Shown here one piece after another: positions 35,048-43,699 of a DNA stretch of 64,000 nt (position 1 is the stretch's first letter; each line of letters starts with the position of its first letter). The notes below the pieces were generated by a model, which was not told where the DNA came from, made no database searches, and worked only from the letters and a program-made list of their open reading frames with translations. Source of the DNA: a virus; the IMG/VR virus record IMGVR_UViG_3300020213_000030, positions 1 through 64,000 of that record; one strand, given 5' to 3'. A program made the translations under genes and the position numbers.

Positions 35048-38000
35048 ATGACAGTCACATTTTCTACCGGCACGGTTACCGCAACCAATGGCCTAAAGGC
35101 TATTACTTTTTCGAGTGCTTATGCAATCTCGATCAATATGAAGGCAGGCGACCTGATTAAGATCGGCGACGGCTCAATCAACGCACTCAATGCTCTGGAT
35201 GGCGCACCTACTTATACCGGTGCTCAACTCGAAGTTGCCTTCGATGGGGTCACTGGTGTGGGCCTTGTCTATTATGTCATCCACCTGCCAGCGGGGTGGG
35301 CTGACGTCATCGAACTAAACGAACATCTTGTGGACACGATCCGGCTCCTCAACTACGCCGAGGTCACCCAAGCAAGCCTCGATGCGGCAGTTGCTACGCT
35401 AAATGATATGTTTGCTACCGCTGCGAACTCGGCAGGTGCCGCAGCTGCGTCTGCTACTGCTGCCGCCACCAGTGCAACAGCTTCTTCCAGCAGTGCCACT
35501 GCTGCAGCTGGATCTGCAACCACTGCGGGTACCCAAGCTACCAATGCCGCCACCAGTGCAACAGCGGCTGCAACCAGCGCCACTAACTCCGCCATCAGTG
35601 CCGATGCAGCCTCCGCCAGCGCTGGCACAGCCGCTGGTATTGTTCCCATTGTTGATGCCGACAGGGTTGCCGCCGAAGCTGCTAAAGTTGCTGCTCAAAC
35701 GGCCGAAACCAATGCCCAAACTTCCGCCACCAATGCCGCAACCAGCGCCACAGCGTCCAGCTCTTCAGCTAGCGCTTCTGCTACGAGTGCAACCGCATCG
35801 GCGGGAAGTGCTACCACAGCTTCGAATCACTCTTCTACCGCCGCCACCCAGGCTACCGCGGCTGCCGCTAGTGCTACTACGGCGTCCAATGCTGCCGCTG
35901 CGATGATTGGAACCAGTACGTCATCAGTTGCGATCGACGTCGGTGTCAAAACCTTCACCACTCAGGCTGACAAGTCGTTCGCTGTTGGGCGTAAGGTGCT
36001 GATCACCTCGGATGCCAACCCGACGGTCAACTTCATGACTGGAACGGTGACCAGCTACGCCACAACGACGCTGCAGGTGAGTGTTGAGGTTATCGGCGGT
36101 TCGGGCACGCTGGCCGACTGGACCATCGCCATCTCTGGTGCTCCTGGTTCAGCCGGCCCTGCCGTAATCATCGCCACCCTGGCTGAAGCACAGGCTGGCA
36201 CTGAAAACACAAAGATGATGACGCCGTTACGGGTGCGGGATCACCACACTGCGATGCTGGCAACCCTGGCCGAAGCGCAGGCAGGCGTTGAAAACACAAA
36301 GATGATGACGCCGCTGCGCGTTGCAGATGTTGTCGCAGGAGTAGTTGAGAGCATCTACCTGTCCACCGATGATTACCCCGAGGCGACCCTAGCGCGCACC
36401 GCATACGACCTTGGGAAGTACATCAGGGTCCGCGCTGGTGAGACCGTGTTCCTCCTCTGTGACCCCACTGGTGGGGATAATCTGGAGGCCATGGCCAACT
36501 GGGCGATGAACTGTGTCTGCAGCCCGACTGGAACCTTCTATGTTAGCCTCAAGGACGGCACCCACACAGTCTCCACGAGGTTGAAGCTCGACCGCCCCTA
36601 TTGGGTCGATATTCGTGGCGAGACCACCTCGGTCATGAAGACCATCACCAGCATCTACTACTACGATGCGGTAGCCTGGGTTGCCACAGGGTACTGGTAC
36701 AAGGGCGATCTCGTCACCCACACCGGCCTTCAGTACGAGTGTCTCTCGGACCACGATCCTACCGGTCTCTCGTTCAACTCGGCCTACATTCTGGGCCACT
36801 GGCGCATCGTCAAAGACTTGATGTACCGGTGCCGTATCTACGCTGATGCTCTACCAAGCAACCTCGCGGTTGGCCAGCCGGTAGGTATCCAAAACCCCGG
36901 TGGGGACAATGATGCTCAGGCCGCTGCTGGTGGCCAAATCATCACCAAGGTCCACGCCTCCTCGTCCCCCGCGTGGTTCGAGTTCCAGGTCATTTCCCCG
37001 AGGGGTAAACCCGTCAATCCAACCACGGTTGGCATCAACTCCAGCGATGATCAGTGGGACTGGAATACCCCCCCGAACAGGGTGCTGATCCCGTCAGCAA
37101 TCCTGATTGCCCAAGACAGTGGTTGGGACGGGGCTGCCGTCGAGGGTTTCATCAACGCCTACGAAGGAACCCACGTCAGCATCCGCAACATCGGTATCGC
37201 CTACTCCCCGGTGGCCACCAAGGCAGGTAGCCCCTGGGCCGCAAGCACTTCTTACAATGCTAATGCAGTGGTGGTCTCCGCCAACATGCAGTACCTGCGC
37301 ACCAGCACTGGCACCAGTTTGTCCACCTTCGAACTCGACTACCTGGATGGCGAGTGGACCGAGATTGAGGACCCTCACGACATCATCATGGTCCACGGCA
37401 ACGGGTCTCGTGTCTACCTCCAAGACTACATGGTGATAGCCGGGGCAGGGGACAAAGTCCTACGCAGCTACGGTAACGGTGAAATCATTGCCAACCGGTC
37501 GTGCATCGGTGGTGCCCATTGGGCTCGAGAAATCTACCAAAGCTCTGGCGGCGGTGGCACCATCCAGTTCATCCGTTGCTCCGTTGGTAACGCCCACACG
37601 TCTGGCCTCACCATTGGCGCAGGCGGCACTGGCGTGTTCCAGCAGGGCGTCTTCTGCAACACCCCGTTGGCTATTCGCACCATCGGCGCTGGGTCCAGCT
37701 TCACCATCTACCCGGCTATCCTCTTCAACCACACCACGGCCCTCTCGGCGGAGGGTGGGGACATCGCTACGGCCTCTACCAATCGGCTCCAGCGGAACAC
37801 GCTTGGCATGAAGTGGTACGCAGAGCGCGTCATCTACGGAGACGTAACCTTCGGATTGGGAGACAAGGCCAACACCACCAACCACAACGCCCTGACCAAC
37901 AACAGCCTCTACCTCGGAGGGGCGTGGCTCAAGGACCCCACGATTGGCATCACGGACCCTGACGCGGTCACGGCATCCACCTTCATGAAGACAGTCTTGG

Positions 38001-38731
38001 ACGACACCGATGCGGTCTCCGCACGAACCACGCTGGGCGCGTTTGCAGCCGCCGGTGGCACCATGACCGGCACCATCCAGGTTGGCGACAACTACTCGAC
38101 CACTGGTCTGACCACCGGGATGCAGCTCGTCTCGCACCGCGAGTGGCGCGTGTCTGGCACCGTGACAAGCCAGTTGGTCTGGAACCGCTACTACAACCCC
38201 AACGGTCAAGTCGGGAGCGTCTCGTCCACCACATCAACCACCGCCTATAGCACCTCATCGGATTATCGGTTGAAGTTCGACGTGACCCCTCTGGTCACCT
38301 TCGAAGTTACCGAGGAGATCTTCAATCTGCTCGGGCCGGCGTTGCTGCGCATGATGTTGCTCCGTCCAATCAGCCACAAGTGGCTCGCCGACTCCGAAGC
38401 TCCACTTACGCATGGCTTTATCGCTCACGAAGCGCAGGCGATCGTCCCGCAAGCGGTCGTCGGCGAAAAAGACGCGATGATGGCCGTCGGTACGGCTACC
38501 AGAACCGTTAAGTATAGTAACGAGATCGCCAAGGTAATGAAAAACATCCCTTTCGAGCAGGTGCCCCCGGGATGGAGCTGGACCCAGACCAGCGAGGTCA
38601 TCGATCCGCAGGGCATCGACACCTCCAAGATGACGGCCGACATCGTCGCCGCCATGCAGGAGCTCACCTTGATGGTGCTCGACCTCAAAGCCCAGGTCGC
38701 AGCCCAGCAGATCCGTATCACCGAACTTTAG
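35048..38731 (+). CDS. Large tail fibre/tailspike with S74 chaperone domain
   Basis: 1227 aa. Domains in order: N-terminal beta region (1-110); an Ala/Ser/Thr-rich coiled or triple-helical shaft (~125-300, ATSATASSSSA-type repeats); two copies of a fibre repeat (ATLAEAQAG-x-ENTKMMTPLRV, ~375-425); a long beta-helix-like central part (~430-1010); and a C-terminal intramolecular chaperone with SDYRLKFDV (~1070), whose Ser and Lys match the self-cleaving S74 peptidase dyad, followed by HGFIAHEAQAIVPQAV. The last domain trimerises and cleaves itself off. Host recognition or polysaccharide binding is likely. Confidence 0.88.
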   Translation: MTVTFSTGTVTATNGLKAITFSSAYAISINMKAGDLIKIGDGSINALNALDGAPTYTGAQLEVAFDGVTGVGLVYYVIHLPAGWADVIELNEHLVDTIRLLNYAEVTQASLDAAVATLNDMFATAANSAGAAAASATAAATSATASSSSATAAAGSATTAGTQATNAATSATAAATSATNSAISADAASASAGTAAGIVPIVDADRVAAEAAKVAAQTAETNAQTSATNAATSATASSSSASASATSATASAGSATTASNHSSTAATQATAAAASATTASNAAAAMIGTSTSSVAIDVGVKTFTTQADKSFAVGRKVLITSDANPTVNFMTGTVTSYATTTLQVSVEVIGGSGTLADWTIAISGAPGSAGPAVIIATLAEAQAGTENTKMMTPLRVRDHHTAMLATLAEAQAGVENTKMMTPLRVADVVAGVVESIYLSTDDYPEATLARTAYDLGKYIRVRAGETVFLLCDPTGGDNLEAMANWAMNCVCSPTGTFYVSLKDGTHTVSTRLKLDRPYWVDIRGETTSVMKTITSIYYYDAVAWVATGYWYKGDLVTHTGLQYECLSDHDPTGLSFNSAYILGHWRIVKDLMYRCRIYADALPSNLAVGQPVGIQNPGGDNDAQAAAGGQIITKVHASSSPAWFEFQVISPRGKPVNPTTVGINSSDDQWDWNTPPNRVLIPSAILIAQDSGWDGAAVEGFINAYEGTHVSIRNIGIAYSPVATKAGSPWAASTSYNANAVVVSANMQYLRTSTGTSLSTFELDYLDGEWTEIEDPHDIIMVHGNGSRVYLQDYMVIAGAGDKVLRSYGNGEIIANRSCIGGAHWAREIYQSSGGGGTIQFIRCSVGNAHTSGLTIGAGGTGVFQQGVFCNTPLAIRTIGAGSSFTIYPAILFNHTTALSAEGGDIATASTNRLQRNTLGMKWYAERVIYGDVTFGLGDKANTTNHNALTNNSLYLGGAWLKDPTIGITDPDAVTASTFMKTVLDDTDAVSARTTLGAFAAAGGTMTGTIQVGDNYSTTGLTTGMQLVSHREWRVSGTVTSQLVWNRYYNPNGQVGSVSSTTSTTAYSTSSDYRLKFDVTPLVTFEVTEEIFNLLGPALLRMMLLRPISHKWLADSEAPLTHGFIAHEAQAIVPQAVVGEKDAMMAVGTATRTVKYSNEIAKVMKNIPFEQVPPGWSWTQTSEVIDPQGIDTSKMTADIVAAMQELTLMVLDLKAQVAAQQIRITEL

Positions 38732-38772
38732 ACGACGTGACTCTTCCCTGATTATCAAGAATATACTATGAT

Positions 38773-38814
38773 GGAACCATTCCCCTGATTTACGGGGGAT
38801 GGGTCCACTCTTTT
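38773..38814 (+). terminator. Rho-independent terminator after the tailspike
   Basis: 13-bp stem (GGAACCATTCCCC with GGGGGATGGGTCC, two G-T pairs) followed by a short spacer and TTTT. A half copy of the dispersed motif (GATTATC, 38750) lies between the stop and the hairpin. Confidence 0.85.
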
Positions 38815-38830
38815 CAGGAAAATAATAGCC

Positions 38831-39388
38831 ATGACCACCTATAATATCGGCTTAAATGCCACCCGCACCATCGCCTATGTCACTGTCGATCCCGAGCCCT
38901 TGCCGGGTGCAGCTACGATTGTCCTGACGGACATCGAGCACGATTCTGCGTCTGATCAGGTTCACGACTATGCAGGCAACCACGCCCTCGCTCATCACGT
39001 CCGTGACCTGCTCTACAAGCGTAAGGCTACTGATGGTGCTAGCGGTGCGAGCTACCCAGATGGCATGTACGACTTGAGCAAGGTTTCGATTACCAAGTAC
39101 GGCCAAATCTGGAATGCCATATCTCTCGTAGTGGGCGCTATCCCGGTGTTGGATGCCAGCGACGTCACCACACACACGCTGGTGCTTAGCTACCACTACC
39201 ATAATACCAATCCGGCTGACGCTGTAGCAACCAATTCGCACTTCACCTTTGTGAGCTCGGATCCAAACAAGGCAACAGTCAGCGCCGCCGGCCTCATCAC
39301 CGCAGTCGCCGCGGGCACGACCAACATCACCGTGACCCAGGCCAACTCTGGCCTATCACTCGTGATCCCGCTGACCATCGTCGCCTAA
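38831..39388 (+). CDS. Ig-like (Big2-type) protein, candidate head decoration (N4 gp17-like)
   Basis: 185 aa. ATG at 38831 with AGGAAA upstream. The C-terminal ~80 residues are a bacterial Ig-like Big2 pattern (FTFVSSDPNKATVSAAGLITAVAAGTTNITVT). The N-terminal ~100 residues are beta-rich with a charged helix. It stands alone between two strong terminators downstream of RNAPII, the neighbourhood where N4 encodes its Ig-containing head decoration protein gp17. The decoration role is inference; a tail or surface adhesin is the alternative. Confidence 0.65.
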   Translation: MTTYNIGLNATRTIAYVTVDPEPLPGAATIVLTDIEHDSASDQVHDYAGNHALAHHVRDLLYKRKATDGASGASYPDGMYDLSKVSITKYGQIWNAISLVVGAIPVLDASDVTTHTLVLSYHYHNTNPADAVATNSHFTFVSSDPNKATVSAAGLITAVAAGTTNITVTQANSGLSLVIPLTIVA

Positions 39389-39411
39389 GATCGGCGCCTA
39401 TTGAATACTTG

Positions 39412-39447
39412 AGCCCCGCCCTCATCCGAGTGGCGGGGCTTCTTTTT
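39412..39447 (+). terminator. Rho-independent terminator
   Basis: 9-bp stem AGCCCCGCC/GGCGGGGCT followed by TCTTTTTC. It ends the Ig-like gene unit. Confidence 0.92.
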
Positions 39448-39455
39448 CCCTCCCT

Positions 39456-39471
39456 CATTAATGAGATAATC
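39456..39471. repeat. Dispersed palindromic element, single copy
   Basis: CATTAATGAGATAATC, three bases before an ATG. As at 25379, the element sits where the ribosome site of the next gene would be. Confidence 0.75.
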
Positions 39472-39474
39472 CCC

Positions 39475-39636
39475 ATGACAACCTTTTTACAGGTCCTAAT
39501 CTTAGCTGTTCTCATAGGAGCCGCCGCTTTGATTCGTGCCATTGGGATTCAGAGATCTCTGCAGCGCTACCGAGAGCAAATGGTCATTCTGGAATTGCCA
39601 CTCATAGACGACTTCGGAAACCCATATGAACTCTAG
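39475..39636 (+). CDS. Small membrane protein
   Basis: 53 aa. The N-terminal transmembrane helix (FLQVLILAVLIGAAALIRAIG) is followed by a polar tail. The only ribosome-site-like sequence is GAGA inside the palindromic element. Function unknown. Confidence 0.55.
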   Translation: MTTFLQVLILAVLIGAAALIRAIGIQRSLQRYREQMVILELPLIDDFGNPYEL

Positions 39637-39688
39637 ACTCCTCAACGCGTTGTCCTAGTGACCAAGGTAACTTGGTTGGAGAAGCACC

Positions 39689-39961
39689 ATGCCACATAAA
39701 GACCCCCAACGCGTGGCGGACGTGGAGCAGGAAATCGAGAGTTTTTCCGAAGAAGCCGCACGGACTGAACTCGACCGCCTCTACAAGCTGCTATCGGCCG
39801 CCGACATCGCTTACCACCAGATGGATGCGCCGGAGATTACCGACGCCGAATACGATGCGATGAAGCGCCGCTACCTTGAGCTTGAGGGCGCGTTTCCCGA
39901 ACTCAAGCGCGGCCTCGCCGACAAGGTTGGCGCTCCCGCCGCCGAACTCGTCGCCAGGTGA
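39689..39961 (+). CDS. Free-standing LigA domain Ia-like fragment
   Basis: 90 aa, ATG at 39689. AARTELDRLYKLLSAADIAYHQMDAPEITDAEYDAMKRRY, then LELEGAFPEL, matches the N-terminal Ia domain of NAD-dependent DNA ligases (the NMN-binding cap; compare the family's Y-x-x-DxPxISDAEYD...LE..P). The adenylation domain, with its catalytic Lys, and everything downstream are missing. It may be a decayed ligase, a modulator of host LigA, or a captured domain used for another purpose. Confidence 0.7.
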   Translation: MPHKDPQRVADVEQEIESFSEEAARTELDRLYKLLSAADIAYHQMDAPEITDAEYDAMKRRYLELEGAFPELKRGLADKVGAPAAELVAR

Positions 39962-39997
39962 GCGAAGCAAAGTGTCACGCCCAGGGAGATCCTTTTG

Positions 39998-40256
39998 ATG
40001 ATTCCGAACAAGACGATTTTGGCCGCCGCCACCGTCACCAATATGGAAGCTGCACTCGCTGTTCTCGGGCTCGAGCTGGTTATCCGTCCCATCGAGCAAC
40101 CCACCAATTCAAACCAAGGACCACAAGGTCGAGCACCTCTACGTCCGTGATGGCGATCCAGAGATCGATGACTGTTACGTCGAAGAAGGCACCTACTTCT
40201 GGTGCGCCGCCACACATACCGGCGCCAAAGCCATCACCGCAGTGCGGTTTAACTAA
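39998..40256 (+). pseudogene. Small gene interrupted by a frameshift
   Basis: ATG at 39998 with GGAGA upstream starts MIPNKTILAAATVTNMEAAL, which is open for 50 aa. The +1 frame then carries a natural-looking continuation (KDHKVEHLYVRDGDPEIDDC, then YVEEGTYFWCAATHTGAKAI) to a stop at 40256, directly before the MoxR gene, but has no start of its own. The simplest reading is one ~85-aa gene with a one-base shift near 40110-40120, from mutation, sequencing error or recoding. Confidence 0.55.
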
Positions 40257-40279
40257 CCCCCAACCCGAAAGAACAACCC

Positions 40280-41338
40280 ATGAGCACCGGCCTCTCCGCC
40301 TATACCGTCACGCCGCGGCAGACCAAGAAATTCATTATCCGCTGCATGACGGCCGGCCTAGTGCCGTTCGTCCAATCTTCTCCGGCCATGGGCAAGAGCG
40401 CTGTCGTTGCCCAGATCGCCAAAGAGTATGGTCTCGAACTGATCGACCATCGTCTCTCGACGTCGGCACCGGAAGATCTCTCGGGCCTACCCCGGTTCGA
40501 TGAGAAGGGCATGGCCACCTTCGCCCCCTTTGATACCTTCCCGACCGAGGACCGTCCTATCCCTCCCGGTAAGCAGGGTTGGCTGCTCTTCCTCGATGAG
40601 TTCAACTCGGCCTCCAAGATGGTCCAGGCTGCAGCTTACAAGCTCGTCCTGGACCGGATGACCGGCCTCAAGCGTTTGCACCCTAACGTGGTAATCGTTG
40701 CCGCCGGCAATCTGTCGACCGATCGGGCGATCGTCAATCCGATCTCAACAGCCATGCAGAGCCGGCTGATCCATCTCACCATGGAGCTCAACTTCGACGA
40801 ATTCATGGAGGATGTGGCTCTGCCACAGGCCTGGGATAGCCGCATCGTGGCGTTCCTCAACTACAAAAAGGCTATGCTGCATGACTTCCGGCCGGACCAC
40901 AACGACAAGACTTTCTGCTCGCCCCGCACCTGGGAGTTCATGAACAAGCTCATCAAGGGCCAGGAGATCTTCGAGATCGACGCCGCCCTCTATGCCGGTG
41001 TCATCACCTCCGGCGTGGCTGTGGATTTCATCCAGTTCACCAAGGTCTACGAGAGTCTGCCGAAGCTCAAGGACATCATCGCGCATCCCGAGACCGCTGA
41101 TTTACCGGAAGATCCCCCGACTCGCTGGGCGATTGTTACTCACATGATCGAGAACGTCGACGACGACAACTTCGATGAGATCTCTCGTTACCTGGGCCGG
41201 TTCACGGCCGAGTTTCGGGTACTCTTCTTCCGCGGGCTGATGATCCAGAAGCCGACGCTCAAGAAGCACCAGGCCTTCCGCAAGGCGATGGTCGAGCTTT
41301 CTCGCTACCTCCACGACGATCTGGCAGAGGCAACCTGA
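40280..41338 (+). CDS. MoxR-type AAA+ ATPase (N4 gp24-like)
   Basis: 352 aa, ATG at 40280. Walker A is SSPAMGKSAVV (~36-46; the first Gly is replaced), Walker B LLFLDEFN (~99-106) and sensor 1 VAAGN. SAPEDLSGLPRFDEKG is a typical MoxR loop. It overlaps the start of the VWA/zincin gene (stop and start share a base), the classic MoxR-VWA pairing in which the ATPase remodels or inserts cofactors into a partner. N4-like phages conserve this pair next to RNAPII/replication genes; the phage role is not known. Confidence 0.85.
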   Translation: MSTGLSAYTVTPRQTKKFIIRCMTAGLVPFVQSSPAMGKSAVVAQIAKEYGLELIDHRLSTSAPEDLSGLPRFDEKGMATFAPFDTFPTEDRPIPPGKQGWLLFLDEFNSASKMVQAAAYKLVLDRMTGLKRLHPNVVIVAAGNLSTDRAIVNPISTAMQSRLIHLTMELNFDEFMEDVALPQAWDSRIVAFLNYKKAMLHDFRPDHNDKTFCSPRTWEFMNKLIKGQEIFEIDAALYAGVITSGVAVDFIQFTKVYESLPKLKDIIAHPETADLPEDPPTRWAIVTHMIENVDDDNFDEISRYLGRFTAEFRVLFFRGLMIQKPTLKKHQAFRKAMVELSRYLHDDLAEAT

Positions 41339-42522
41339 TGACTCCAACTGAAACAGCTAAGGCTTCCGTCCTCGATTACCGGATGCTTGATCGCGAGATG
41401 GACCGGACCAAAACCAAGGTGTTCCTGGGAAAGAGTGCTTCTTTCCTGGGTCCACTGATGTGCTCGATGAACTTCTCATGGACCGAGGACATCGAGACGG
41501 CTTGCACCAATGGGGTGACCCTCTGGTGGAACCCTAATTTCTTTCTGGCCATGGATCCAGCGGCCCGAGTGACCATCCTGCTTCATGAACTCTGGCACCC
41601 GGCCTTCCTTCACATAATTCGCCGCGGCGCTCGGGATCCAGAGATCTGGAACTACGCCGCCGACATCGTTATCAACAACATGCTCGACCACGAGGGGTAT
41701 GATTTTGGCAGCTTCAAGCCCTGGATGAACCATGCCTATGACGGCTGGACTACTGAAGACGTCTATGACGAGCTCGTGAAGCAGCACATCCAGCTGCCAC
41801 CCTGGCTGATCAATCCGCTAACTGGCCAGGGAGATCCCACCGATCTCATCGAGCCGGACGATCCTAACGCCAAGAAGGCGATCGAACACACGATCCTAAA
41901 TAACGTGGTGTCAGCCGTTCACTCCTCGACGATCAGTGGTGGTGCCGGCAACATACCGGAGGAGATCAAGGTCACCCTGAAGAGCTTCCTATCCCCAAAA
42001 CTTGCCTGGGAACAAATCCTGCAAAACTTCTTCAACGAGCTCTCGAACCAGGATTACAGCTGGGCCCGCCCGAATCGGCGCTACCAGGACATGTACCTGC
42101 CAGCCATGATGGACGACCATGAGAGTCTCGATCACATTATCTACTACCTCGATGTGTCGGGCTCGATCTCCGATGGAGACATCATCCGTTTCCACTCGGA
42201 GTTCAAATACGTCAAGGAGATCTTCCAGCTCGAGAAGATGACGATGGTTCAGTTCGATACCAAAATCCAAAAGGAAGAGGTCTTCCTTAAGGAGGATCCA
42301 TTCGAAGAGACACACGTCATAGGTCGGGGAGGAACCTCCCTGACCTGCGTTCGAGACCACATCATCAAACACAATCCCACGGCAGTGGTGGTCTTTTCCG
42401 ACCTCTGCTGTGCGGTGATGAAGCCACTTCCTCCAGGGCTGAACGTCCCGATCATCTGGATCGCGCTCAACAACCGCTCGGCCAAGGTGAACCAGGGGCA
42501 GCTTATCCACCTAAACGAGTAA
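41338..42522 (+). CDS. VWA/zincin-type protein, partner of MoxR (N4 gp25-like)
   Basis: 394 aa. Residues ~80-95 contain HELWHPAFLH, an HExxH zinc-metallopeptidase motif, with YAADIVINNML following as in DUF2201 putative metallopeptidases. The C-terminal domain has YLDVSGSIS (~280), the DxSxS MIDAS metal site of von Willebrand A domains, and FDTKIQKEE. It is translationally coupled to the MoxR ATPase. Such pairs act as chaperone-like machines; the substrate is unknown. Confidence 0.82.
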   Translation: MTPTETAKASVLDYRMLDREMDRTKTKVFLGKSASFLGPLMCSMNFSWTEDIETACTNGVTLWWNPNFFLAMDPAARVTILLHELWHPAFLHIIRRGARDPEIWNYAADIVINNMLDHEGYDFGSFKPWMNHAYDGWTTEDVYDELVKQHIQLPPWLINPLTGQGDPTDLIEPDDPNAKKAIEHTILNNVVSAVHSSTISGGAGNIPEEIKVTLKSFLSPKLAWEQILQNFFNELSNQDYSWARPNRRYQDMYLPAMMDDHESLDHIIYYLDVSGSISDGDIIRFHSEFKYVKEIFQLEKMTMVQFDTKIQKEEVFLKEDPFEETHVIGRGGTSLTCVRDHIIKHNPTAVVVFSDLCCAVMKPLPPGLNVPIIWIALNNRSAKVNQGQLIHLNE

Positions 42523-42541
42523 ACCCCACACGCCAGAGGGG

Positions 42542-42597
42542 GCCGAGCGAGGACTGGCAGGGGTCTCCAAAACCCCCAACCTCGCTCGGCAATTTTT
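42542..42597 (+). terminator. Rho-independent terminator after the MoxR-VWA operon
   Basis: 11-bp stem GCCGAGCGAGG/CCTCGCTCGGC enclosing an inner GGGGT/ACCCC hairpin, followed by AATTTTT. Confidence 0.88.
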
Positions 42598-42627
42598 CCC
42601 ATGCACACGACGAAAGGATCAGCCCAC

Positions 42628-43056
42628 ATGGACTGGAGCGAATATTATTACGCCTTCGCCGAGCTCGCGGCCACTAAGTCGAAGGACAGCACCAAAGTTG
42701 GTGCCGTGCTGGTTGGTCCCGAAGGTGAGATCCGCCTGACCGGTTACAACGGTCCACCACGAGGCGTGCGCGATTGCGCCGAACGTCGAGAACGGCCGGC
42801 GAAATACCTCTTCGCCTCGCATGCTGAGGTCAACCTGATCGCTTTCGCAGCTCGTGAGGGCATTCGGACCAAGGACTGCACAGTCTATGTAACCCACCTG
42901 TGCTGCAGTGCCTGCACCCGGACCTTGATCCAGGCTGGCATAACCAAAGTCGTCTTTGGCCCCGGCAAGACCAGTATGCCCGCCGAGGAGTTCAACGCGG
43001 CTCGGGACATGTTTACCGAAGCCGCTATTCTACTGATCCCTATTGCTATGGACTAA
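42628..43056 (+). CDS. dCMP/cytidine deaminase
   Basis: 142 aa. ATG at 42628 is preferred over an ATG at 42601, with AGGA upstream. The zinc-deaminase core: SHAEVNLIAFAA (His ligand and catalytic Glu) and CCSACTRTLIQAGI (CxxC ligands; PCxxC has Cys instead of Pro), plus STKVGAVLVGPEGEI near the N-terminus. It converts dCMP to dUMP, feeding the phage-encoded ThyX at 46031 for dTMP synthesis. Both lie in the same run of middle genes. Confidence 0.9.
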   Translation: MDWSEYYYAFAELAATKSKDSTKVGAVLVGPEGEIRLTGYNGPPRGVRDCAERRERPAKYLFASHAEVNLIAFAAREGIRTKDCTVYVTHLCCSACTRTLIQAGITKVVFGPGKTSMPAEEFNAARDMFTEAAILLIPIAMD

Positions 43057-43058
43057 AA

Positions 43059-43496
43059 ATGACTTGGACAAACGCAAATACCTCGCAGAAAATTTCTATG
43101 GTTCGGAAAGTATGGCACGATGAATGCTCGGCGAGCACACTTGCCGATGCCATAACCCGAGAAACCCACTCGAAGGTAACGCGCAATGCCGTGATTGGTC
43201 TCTACAAGCGAAACCCGGGGATTAGAGCCTCCCACCCTCTGAGGGGTGGCACCAAGGGTACGCCCCCTATCAGCGAGAAGGCCGCCAAGCAGTGGATCCC
43301 AGCGCTGGGTCTGGCCTATGACGAGGCATCGCGTCACGTCCTCTTGTACGAAGTCGGCCACAACCAGTGCCACTGGCCTGTCAATCATGCCGAGCCAGGG
43401 GAAAAACATCTCTTCTGTGGCCATGGGACCGTAGCCGGCGCCACCTATTGCGACCATCACCAGGCCCGCGCTGGTAAACCATCCAGGAGGACATGA
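43059..43496 (+). CDS. GcrA-like cell-cycle regulator
   Basis: 145 aa, ATG at 43059. The N-terminus MTWTNANTSQKISMVRKVWH, then SASTLADAI and VTRNAVIGLYKRNPGI, matches GcrA (W-T-x...L-x-x-x-W...SAS-x-IA...TRNAVIGK-x-x-R). The C-terminus has the GcrA Cys/His pattern: CHWPV, FCG and TYCDHHQARA. GcrA is an alphaproteobacterial transcription factor that binds sigma70 holoenzyme and CcrM-methylated GANTC promoters. A phage copy could redirect host cell-cycle transcription. It indicates an alphaproteobacterial host. Confidence 0.8.
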   Translation: MTWTNANTSQKISMVRKVWHDECSASTLADAITRETHSKVTRNAVIGLYKRNPGIRASHPLRGGTKGTPPISEKAAKQWIPALGLAYDEASRHVLLYEVGHNQCHWPVNHAEPGEKHLFCGHGTVAGATYCDHHQARAGKPSRRT

Positions 43497-43699
43497 TGAT
43501 CGGCTGGACCCTCGCAGTCTGGGGCCTGGACAGCTGGAAGCCTTCCGTGGCTGTCCGCAACGATACCCGCACCCGTGCTGAACGCCACCTGGAAACGATG
43601 CTCAGTCATGGTTGTAAACGATCGCAGGTTCTGGTGGTCGAGGAGAGCGAGCTGCACAAACTCAACGAAGAGGTTGCTGATGGCCATCTACCGTTATAG
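43493..43699 (+). CDS. Small unknown protein
   Basis: 68 aa, starting at ATG 43493 or 43496 with AGGAGG upstream. It overlaps the GcrA-like gene end and the next gene. Basic middle and acidic C-terminal half. Function unknown; coupling suggests co-expression with the regulator. Confidence 0.55.
   Translation: MMIGWTLAVWGLDSWKPSVAVRNDTRTRAERHLETMLSHGCKRSQVLVVEESELHKLNEEVADGHLPL

Noticed and set aside
35403-35906. Ala/Ser-rich repeats at 35.4-35.9 kb as a CRISPR-like or regulatory repeat
   Set aside because: The repetition is imperfect, in frame and explained by the fibre shaft protein it encodes.
37460-38209. 249-aa minus-strand frame opposite the tailspike gene
   Set aside because: Antisense to a well-supported fibre gene; Arg/Val/Gly-rich composition and no recognisable domain.
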